Part shown: positions 1-4,339 of the stretch, in pieces
How the letters are laid out: each line of letters starts with the position of its first letter
Position numbering within the stretch: the first letter of the stretch is position 1
Notes under the pieces: generated by a model
What the model was told of the DNA's origin: nothing
What the model saw: the letters and a program-made list of their open reading frames with translations, nothing else
Database searches by the model: none
Origin: Muribaculaceae bacterium
Lineage (GTDB): Bacteria > Bacteroidota > Bacteroidia > Bacteroidales > Muribaculaceae
NCBI GenBank assembly: GCA_009775375.1
Contig: VSPO01000143.1
Coordinates: forward strand, 1-7,096
Direction of reading: 5' to 3'
DNA length: 7,096 bases
Program-made: the position numbers and the translations under genes

Positions 1-48
1 GAGATTCCGCCTAACTTATTGTTCTTCGGCGTCAGAGACTCCGCATGA

Positions 49-390
49 TTCATTCAAAAATTAACGAACTATTGTAATTATGCAAAGCCATATAATAAAT
101 GGATTGAGTCAATATTCCGTGATAGAAATGAGTTTATGAATTCAACAAGACTCGCATTTTCCGCATCACATCCACGATTAATTAAATACTTGGAGCAACA
201 CGAACTCACAATAGATGAGATCAACTATCTGTGCTTATATGCAATAGGCTTACGTGGGAAAGAAGTAGGCGAATACATACAGCTGAAACGGCACTATAAT
301 ATCAGCTGCGAGATTCGCAAAAAACTTGGCATAGATGTACATGAAACAAATATCGGCAAATATATTCGTAGGAAAATGAATGAACTATAA
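49..390 (+). pseudogene. Truncated LuxR-type helix-turn-helix regulator (C-terminal remnant)
   Basis: The C-terminal part resembles the helix-turn-helix end of Bacteroidetes regulators that carry TPR or other sensor regions upstream. Characteristic stretches are STRLAFSASHP, LTIDEINYLCLYAIGLRGKEVG and the closing EIRKKLGIDVHETNIGKYIRR; GLRGKEVG lies where the HTH recognition region is expected. The family is normally several hundred residues long with an N-terminal sensor or TPR region. Here the open frame runs back only to a stop at 46-48, and the first ATG (136) lies inside the conserved domain. The codons at 94-135 (through WIESIFRDRNEF) still read like the family, so the domain continues upstream of that ATG and the gene is truncated rather than short. 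What replaced the N-terminus lies at or before position 48. The decayed insertion sequence begins 55 bp downstream. The identification rests on recalled family resemblance; loss of function is inferred. Confidence 0.72.
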
Positions 391-445
391 AGAAGCTTCA
401 AATACTATTTACTACGTCCAGCGACATGTCCCCTATCTGCTATAA

Positions 446-459
446 TTAGGGATATTCAG
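446..459 (+). repeat. Left terminal inverted repeat of the insertion sequence
   Basis: TTAGGGATATTCAG is an exact reverse complement of 2043-2056. The match continues weakly inward. It lies on the 3' side of the transposase gene, 175 bp beyond its stop. Confidence 0.8.
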
Positions 460-633
460 TTAATGGCTTAATTTTATAGCTGAGTTTGCAAGGGAGAGTG
501 CCGTATTCGCTCCGGACTTCACATCAGAGAGCAAATTTCCAAATCTCAGCAGTCAAAATCAGCTGAAAAGTTCGCCCGACTACATGACCAACCGCCTCCG
601 ACGGGATAGGAGGTACAAAAACAATCTGATTCA

Positions 634-1931
634 TCAGGCCCGCTTGCCCTTTTGCCTCATCTCCTCTTCCTTGGCAAGCTTGCGTGCCGCAAGTGTCGCG
701 GCATTGGCCATGTGTATGCCGGAAAAGAGGAGCAGGGTCTCGCTTCGGGCGTTGCGCGCCGCAATCCTTCCGACACCGTAATGCTGCTTCTGGTTTCCGA
801 AACTGCCCTCCATAGCGGTCGAGCGCAGTGTGCCGATTATACGGCGTGCCGTGCTGACATCGGCGGACTCGTCCTTCGGTTTCGGACCCTTGCGGGCGAA
901 GCAGGTCGTTATTCCGTTCTGTGTGCAGTACTCTTGAGCCGTACGCCATCGTTGAATGCCTCGAACGAGTGGTGCTCAATGAAGGAGATGCCGTCTATCA
1001 TGATGTTGTTGACCTTGGCCCCGAACTCGACCCTCTTGTTTTCCTTTCCCCTGACTATCGGACGCAGGTACGGTCTGTCGATGCTTACGATTCGATGCTC
1101 GATCCTCTCTCCCTTGAAAAGACGTCTCTGCTGGTCAAGGACCATCCGGCATGCCTTGGCCCGTTTGGCCTGTTCGGCAGTCAGAATGGTCAGACCGCCT
1201 GTGATCTTGTTGAGCCTGCTCCATTCTTTCAGGAGCCGTTCAAGAAGGTGCAGAAGCCTGCGTCTCAGCTTCCGGGTCTCCGACTTGCGAGACTTCCGTT
1301 GTTTGGCATCGACAAGTCTGGTCTTGCCCACGTCATGATATCTCGTGCGGGGTATGGGTTCGCCCCAGAGACGGCATTTGTCCCTGAGAAGACCGTACAG
1401 CCATTCGCAGCATTCCCACAGAAGCTTGATGTCGGTCGGATAGTGCAGCAGGCACTCATAACATGTGGCGTCGGTCAGCATCATGTCCTTGTTTTCCAAC
1501 TGTCCTTCCCATTTGTCATAGAGTATCTTCTGTAATGGCCTGATGTCCTGATACGCGGCGAGGCGGTTTCGTATCGCACTTACGATCTTTCCGTTCTTTA
1601 TCGGATTGGCCGGATCGATGAGTATGCCGCAGACAATCTGCATGTGGATGTTGCCGTTTAGCATCTCCACAAGGCCGTCGTCAGACATTCCCGTATACGG
1701 CTTGAGGAACATCAGGGCGATCTCTCCCTCGGGAGGGAACATCGGTTTGTTGCCCTGCGGTTTCTTTGCCGGCATGCGGCCTCGAATTTCAGCTGCCAGT
1801 TCCTTCAGTGGGAGCTGCTCATAGATGCGTCCAAGTTCGCTGGACGCAAAACTCTCTCGATATCTCTGAATGAAATCGAACTCGGTAAGCGGTAATGTCG
1901 CTGTAATCTCAGATATTTTTTGTAACTTCAC
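634..1931 (-). pseudogene. Transposase, IS1182/IS5-like DDE family, inactivated by internal deletion and frameshift
   Basis: The 5' part reads from a GTG at 1931 (KLQKISEI), followed by family-typical stretches: PQGNKPMFPPEGEIALMFLK, GNIHMQ, NPIKNGKIVSAIRNRLAA, LTDATCYE (probable first catalytic Asp, residue 154), RHRIVSIDRPY-like IEHRIVSIDRPYLRPIVRGKENKR, and FGAKVNNIMIDGISFIEH. The frame fails after RLK (residue 333) and stops at 909. A second frame resumes at about 930 with YCTQNGITT, continues through GPKPKDE, MEGSFGNQKQHYGVGRIAARN (probable catalytic Glu, codon 808-810) and ends at a TGA at 634-636. In relatives as I recall them, about 30 residues containing an ADAIYANN-type motif with the second catalytic Asp join these halves. 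That segment is absent, so this is a deletion, not a programmed shift, and the protein should be inactive. The codon just before GTG is ATC; it may be a mutated ATG start. Confidence 0.88.
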
Positions 1932-1950
1932 GATGAAAAAATTTGGTTTT

Positions 1951-1986
1951 ACCCCCGAATAAGTCCGTGACGGGTCAATCGGGGGT
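1951..1986 (-). promoter_or_regulatory. Nested hairpin in the transposase leader
   Basis: An 8-bp perfect stem, ACCCCCGA (1951-1958) and TCGGGGGT (1979-1986), encloses a smaller CCGT-G-ACGG hairpin (1965-1973). It lies between the right end of the element and the transposase start, within the expected 5' leader of the minus-strand transcript. Hairpins in this position in insertion sequences often limit transposase expression driven by outside promoters; that role here is inferred. The sequence on the far side in the minus direction is AT-rich (AAAACCAAATTTTTTC), so it could also act as a weak terminator. Confidence 0.5.
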
Positions 1987-2042
1987 TCTTTGTATAGTTA
2001 CAAAATATCTATGCCATTTACAAACAATTAACTGGCTATTTT

Positions 2043-2056
2043 CTGAATATCCCTAA
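2043..2056 (-). repeat. Right terminal inverted repeat of the insertion sequence
   Basis: CTGAATATCCCTAA pairs exactly with 446-459. It lies on the 5' side of the transposase gene, 111 bp before its start codon. Confidence 0.8.
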
Positions 2057-2386
2057 GTAATCGAGCGCAAGTGTCGCACTTGACGAAGTCCATAAAAGGA
2101 AAAATGAAGATTGCTGTTGCATTATTAATACATTTAAGTCTAATACTGAAGAGACATCTGTCGGCAAAATTGTCTATGATAAATCCTGAATCTGGAACAT
2201 GGTTTGACAATCTCCATATTAACGTTAAACTTTTTTTGTCTCTGATAAAGTTTAGTCTGCACATTGTTTATATATTACTATCAATCAGCAAAATAAAAAT
2301 ATCGGCGTTAAATTTTTTTACTTGACAGAAAACTATATTTACACTAATTTTGCACCAGTTCAACAACAATTAACAACAAATCTCAG
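2057..2386. other. Gene-free stretch between the insertion sequence and the DUF3244-like gene
   Basis: I see no supported gene here. Open frames exist on both strands (2071-2325 plus, 2028-2264 minus), but neither has recognisable protein features, and the minus one runs into the terminal repeat of the insertion sequence. The stretch contains a perfect short dyad, CAAGTG-TCG-CACTTG (2068-2082), twelve bases beyond the element, and ends in the promoter of the next gene. It is strongly AT-rich, especially from 2220 onward. Confidence 0.6.
2322..2352 (+). promoter_or_regulatory. Bacteroidales-type promoter for the DUF3244-like gene
   Basis: TTG at 2322-2324 (within TTGACA) and TAATTTTG at 2345-2352 are separated by exactly 20 bases. 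This fits the Bacteroides primary sigma-factor consensus, a -33 TTG and a -7 TAnnTTTG about 19-21 bases apart. Transcription would begin at about 2357-2360, leaving a leader of roughly 27-30 bases before the ATG at 2387. No repressor site is evident within it. Confidence 0.78.
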
Positions 2387-2753
2387 ATGAAGAAACTAAT
2401 CATTTTTGTATCGATGATGCTTACGATAGCATTCACTGCTCCAGCTGCAGAAAACGCAATATTCATGGAATATCACCGTGATAGTAAGTCATCAAATAGA
2501 CAAGTTCGTCGTACGCCCATGTACTTTCCAATAGATGTGCTGTATGACTTCGACACACATACTATCAATATAATTGGAGATAATTCAGTTGATGCCGAGG
2601 TATATATACGAGGTATATATATATGATATGTTTGGAAATATCGAATACTTTTCGACTTCACTCAATGTGACCTTCAATATTTCGACTCCCGGAATCCATA
2701 TAATCAGCATTCAAGGGGATGGATGGTATGGCGAAGGAAAGATTCAGATATAA
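2387..2753 (+). pseudogene. DUF3244-like exported protein, frameshifted by a 13-bp tandem duplication
   Basis: The gene starts with a clear signal peptide (MKKLIIFV, hydrophobic core, probable cleavage after TAPAA near residue 21). It is followed by FPIDVLYDFDTHTINI and DAEVYI, the beta-strand pattern of small Bacteroidales DUF3244 proteins. After residue 74 the frame reads RGIYI and stops at 2624-2626. In another frame, beginning with GAT at 2625, the expected C-terminal half continues: DMFGNIEYFS, NVTFNISTPGIHIISI, GDGWYGEGKIQI, stop at 2751-2753. The break lies at a near-tandem repeat, GAGGTATATATAC (2597-2609) followed by GAGGTATATATATAT (2610-2624). Deleting 13 bases, or adding one TA unit, restores the frame; the 13-base deletion gives VYIYDMFGN and a 117-residue protein of normal family size. 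The function of DUF3244 proteins is not established; location would be periplasm or cell surface. It has its own promoter and no evident partner gene. A sequencing error is possible. Confidence 0.75.
2597..2624 (+). repeat. 13-bp near-tandem repeat with TA tracts inside the DUF3244-like gene
   Basis: GAGGTATATATA occurs at 2597-2608 and again at 2610-2621, separated by a single C. The second copy extends the TA run to (TA)5T, against (TA)4 in the first. The repeat period of 13 is not a multiple of three, so gain or loss of a unit changes the reading frame exactly where the gene breaks. Confidence 0.9.
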
Positions 2754-2855
2754 TGAAATGTTATTGATGAAAGATCAATCCAAAATACTCAATTCATTAA
2801 CTTTGTGATATAGAGAAAGGGTATTTTTCATAAAGGAAAATCATCAATCCTTATA

Positions 2856-2880
2856 GATGATAAATGTCGACACTATCATC
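2856..2880. promoter_or_regulatory. 25-bp dyad, possible operator
   Basis: Outer arms GATGATA (2856-2862) and TATCATC (2874-2880) are perfect complements. Between them lies the perfect palindrome TGTCGACA (2865-2872), slightly off centre. There is no T-run after it, so a terminator is unlikely. It stands about 95 bases before the probable -7 element of the small peptide gene. A binding site for a dimeric regulator is plausible but inferred. Confidence 0.4.
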
Positions 2881-2910
2881 GTGCAGACTTAACTGTTCAA
2901 AAGCGCAACT

Positions 2911-2927
2911 GTCAGAGCGGTTCTGAC
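2911..2927. promoter_or_regulatory. Short inverted repeat upstream of the small peptide promoter
   Basis: GTCAGA (2911-2916) and TCTGAC (2922-2927) form a perfect 6-bp stem around GCGGT. It lies about 50 bases before the probable -7 element at 2976. It could be an operator half-site pair; no T-run follows. Function is inferred from position only, and a stem this short can occur by chance. Confidence 0.3.
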
Positions 2928-2947
2928 AAAGAAATGCTTCAAGGGTG

Positions 2948-2983
2948 TTTGAACTTTCTTTTTTTCTTATAACAATAGAATTG
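2948..2983 (+). promoter_or_regulatory. Probable promoter of the small peptide gene
   Basis: TAGAATTG at 2976-2983 matches the -7 consensus TAnnTTTG with one mismatch and is followed by CACC, as is the stronger promoter box at 2345-2352. The nearest TTG (2949-2951) is 24 bases upstream, longer than the usual 19-21, so the -33 element is poor. The leader to the ATG at 3011 would be about 20 bases. A poor -33 box may mean activator dependence, or that the gene is read from upstream. Confidence 0.42.
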
Positions 2984-3010
2984 CACCCAATTCGGTTAAC
3001 TAATTCTCAC

Positions 3011-3184
3011 ATGAAAAAGTTAATACTTGCTATGGGACTCTTAGCAATAAGCACGTCATCTTCATACGCATACATGCACAAGACGAGCTGTGGCGTTATG
3101 GTTCAGACTATCCCATCTGAATATTTCGAGACAGAGCAAGAGTGGTTGGATTACTGCGCAGAGCTGGATGATATATACTGTTAA
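3011..3184 (+). CDS. Small secreted acidic peptide with three cysteines (57 residues)
   Basis: The open frame continues upstream to 2945, but the start at 3011 is chosen because it gives a classical signal peptide (MKK, a hydrophobic core from residue 4, then SSSYA) and lies just after a promoter-like box; the upstream extension reads as noncoding. Predicted cleavage after Ala20 leaves 37 residues beginning YMHKTSCGV. The mature part has Cys27, Cys49 and Cys57 (the last residue), one Lys, one His and eight acidic residues, with aromatic patches (EYFETEQEWLDY). It should be exported to the periplasm or outside the cell; an odd cysteine count permits one intramolecular disulfide plus one free or intermolecular thiol. 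I do not recognise a named family, although small exported proteins with a KTSCGV-like start seem familiar from Bacteroidales. The next genes encode a GLPGLI protein and a TonB-dependent receptor, so it may be their ligand, cargo or partner. No double-glycine bacteriocin leader is present. Confidence 0.72.
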   Translation: MKKLILAMGLLAISTSSSYAYMHKTSCGVMVQTIPSEYFETEQEWLDYCAELDDIYC

Positions 3185-3362
3185 ATCAATTCTAATTGGT
3201 TCAACAATAACATTAAGCTAAATCCAAACCATTGATTGTTTTAAGTACTAACTAGGCTACTCAGTTTGATGTCACAATTTTTAGCTCCATTACTTTAGTC
3301 GAACATAGCATACTAATAAAATGACAGCAAAAAGTCATTCTGATTTTTGAATCAAAATAACC

Positions 3363-3411
3363 AAGTCCCGTAACATTAGCTTGCTTTCGTTATGAGAGTC
3401 GGGATTTTTAT
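3363..3411 (+). terminator. Terminator-like hairpin after the small peptide gene
   Basis: AAGTCCCG (3363-3370) pairs with CGGGATTT (3400-3407), an 8-bp stem with one G-U pair. Inside it TAAC/GTTA can pair further. A T-rich tail, ATTTTTATTT, follows directly. This fits an intrinsic terminator or attenuator ending most transcripts of the small peptide gene. The loop is long (29 bases), which lowers confidence. Confidence 0.5.
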
Positions 3412-3456
3412 TTCAAAAGATGAGTACATCGAACCAAGTAACCTGAACATTAACTC

Positions 3457-3491
3457 AGTAATCTTTCGGATCTTGAATCCGAAAGATTACT
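3457..3491 (+). promoter_or_regulatory. Perfect 15-bp inverted repeat just before the GLPGLI gene start
   Basis: AGTAATCTTTCGGAT (3457-3471) and ATCCGAAAGATTACT (3477-3491) are exact reverse complements around the 5-base loop CTTGA. The hairpin ends 14 bases before the ATG at 3506. There is no T-run after it, so it is not an ordinary terminator. In RNA it would be very stable and could protect a processed mRNA end, hinder or tune initiation on the GLPGLI-receptor message, or as DNA serve as an operator. Which of these applies cannot be told from the sequence. Confidence 0.7.
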
Positions 3492-3505
3492 TAATACGTA
3501 AATAC

Positions 3506-4339
3506 ATGAAACTTAGATTATTGATATTTATCATAGCAGGAATGCTTTGGACAATGCTTCCAGCCTACTCTACGAATAATATTTCCGATGGAAGAAGACT
3601 TCTTACCCCTAAGGAGATTGTAGACACATGCTATTTAACCATAGGATATTATCATCGAACGTATGACCCTATATTAGAGACAACCAGATGCCCCGATGAG
3701 ATTCTTCTGATTGGCAACAACAACAGTTGGTATGGTTCATATGGTGCATTCCAGATAGACTCTTTGGTGCGCTCAAGACCTGACATGAGCAGAGAGGAGT
3801 TTGGCAAAATATACAATAGCCTGGACATGTCTCCCGAATGCTTAATAAAGGATTATCTGGACGACTCCTATAAATTTTGTGGACATATATTCTCCAACTA
3901 TTACACATATCAAGAGAAAGTGCCGGTGATTGACTGGACATTACACAACGAGACAGACACTGTCCTGAACCAAATATGTAGGAAAGCCACGTGTCTCTTC
4001 AGAGGCAGAAAATGGACTGCCTGGTACGCCAACATTCCAATTAGCGACGGGCCATGGATGTTCTCAGGACTTCCCGGGATAATCTTAAAACTGACGGATT
4101 CGGAATCTGAACATCTAATCGAAGCCTTTGAAATCCAGACCACCACGGCACCCTTTGGCATGCCCAAACATCTCTACATCAAAACAACCCGTGAAAAATA
4201 CTTGAAAGAACTTAAAGATTATAAGAACAATCCATGGAAAAATCTGGAAATGATTGGCACTCAAATGGCGGATAAAGATGATAGAAAAATCCAGCATCGC
4301 AAAAAGAAATTGTTTTACAATCCAATAGAGCTTGAATGA
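3506..4339 (+). CDS. GLPGLI family exported protein
   Basis: The start at 3506 (MKLRLLIFIIAG) gives a normal signal peptide with probable cleavage after PAYS near residue 22 and a 277-residue protein, the usual family size. The in-frame ATG at 3392 is rejected because it lies within a terminator-like hairpin and would bury the signal peptide 38 residues in. The diagnostic region is at residues 158-193: CRKATCLFRGRKWTAWY, then IPISDGPWMFSGLPGI, matching the GLPGLI signature (TIGR01200-type family) with GLPGI at 188-192. Cys at 42, 62, 112, 125, 158 and 163 could form disulfides; the 158/163 pair is in the conserved block. The C-terminus is highly basic (HRKKK). The biochemical role of the family is not established; proteins are exported, probably periplasmic or outer-membrane associated, and are often encoded beside TonB-dependent receptors, as here, with an ATGA stop/start overlap. 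Confidence 0.92.
   Translation: MKLRLLIFIIAGMLWTMLPAYSTNNISDGRRLLTPKEIVDTCYLTIGYYHRTYDPILETTRCPDEILLIGNNNSWYGSYGAFQIDSLVRSRPDMSREEFGKIYNSLDMSPECLIKDYLDDSYKFCGHIFSNYYTYQEKVPVIDWTLHNETDTVLNQICRKATCLFRGRKWTAWYANIPISDGPWMFSGLPGIILKLTDSESEHLIEAFEIQTTTAPFGMPKHLYIKTTREKYLKELKDYKNNPWKNLEMIGTQMADKDDRKIQHRKKKLFYNPIELE

Larger units (their letters stand above)
446..2056 (-). mobile_element. Decayed insertion sequence, IS1182/IS5-like group, with terminal inverted repeats
   Basis: The ends are a perfect 14-bp inverted repeat: TTAGGGATATTCAG at 446-459 and its reverse complement at 2043-2056. Similarity continues inward imperfectly (TTAATGGC against AAAATAGCC, followed by TTAATT on both sides). The element spans 1611 bp and holds one broken transposase on the minus strand. 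It is visibly richer in G and C than the AT-rich sequence on either side, which fits recent arrival from another genome. No convincing target-site duplication flanks it (TATAA on the left, GTAAT on the right), so the exact outer boundary may differ by a few bases. A nested hairpin lies between the right end and the transposase start. The family assignment rests on the transposase sequence. Confidence 0.82.
3185..3505 (+). other. Structured intergenic region between the small peptide and GLPGLI genes
   Basis: No gene is visible in these 321 bases. Small hairpins occur at 3320-3339 (AATGAC/GTCATT) and 3341-3354 (TGATT/AATCA), then a terminator-like structure (3363-3411) and a perfect 15-bp hairpin (3457-3491), both listed separately. 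I found no good TTG-N19-21-TAnnTTTG promoter, so the downstream pair may depend on read-through from the peptide gene or on a non-standard promoter. Confidence 0.55.

Noticed and set aside
909..932. Programmed ribosomal frameshift in the transposase
   Set aside because: There is no slippery heptamer at the junction, and the expected segment with the second catalytic Asp is missing, so a shift would not yield a complete enzyme.
524..979. A 151-residue minus-strand frame overlapping the transposase end
   Set aside because: It is in a third frame, reads as arginine-rich nonsense and overlaps the true C-terminal transposase reading (YCTQNGITT to KGKRA).
652..1535. Long plus-strand open frames opposite the transposase
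   Set aside because: They are antisense shadows of the GC-richer transposase gene. They have no signal peptide, domain or promoter, whereas the minus strand reads as a recognisable transposase in two frames.
2028..2264. 78-residue minus-strand frame with a KCDTC motif
   Set aside because: The frame crosses the terminal inverted repeat of the insertion sequence, so it is chimeric. CXXC here falls within a DNA palindrome and is probably fortuitous.
2071..2325. 84-residue plus-strand frame, including a signal-peptide-like MKIAVALLIHL from an internal ATG
   Set aside because: After the short hydrophobic run the composition looks like translated AT-rich noncoding DNA. It overlaps the promoter of the next gene, and no family is recognisable.
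2945..3010. Upstream extension of the small peptide gene
   Set aside because: It would start before the promoter box and place a normal signal peptide 22 residues into the protein.
3011..3184. Small peptide as a double-glycine bacteriocin precursor
   Set aside because: There is no GG or GA leader cleavage motif and no peptidase-containing ABC exporter in the window; the N-terminus is an ordinary secretory signal peptide.
3392..3505. Upstream ATG for the GLPGLI gene
   Set aside because: That ATG lies inside a terminator-like hairpin, and the extension spans a perfect 15-bp hairpin; the start at 3506 gives a standard signal peptide.
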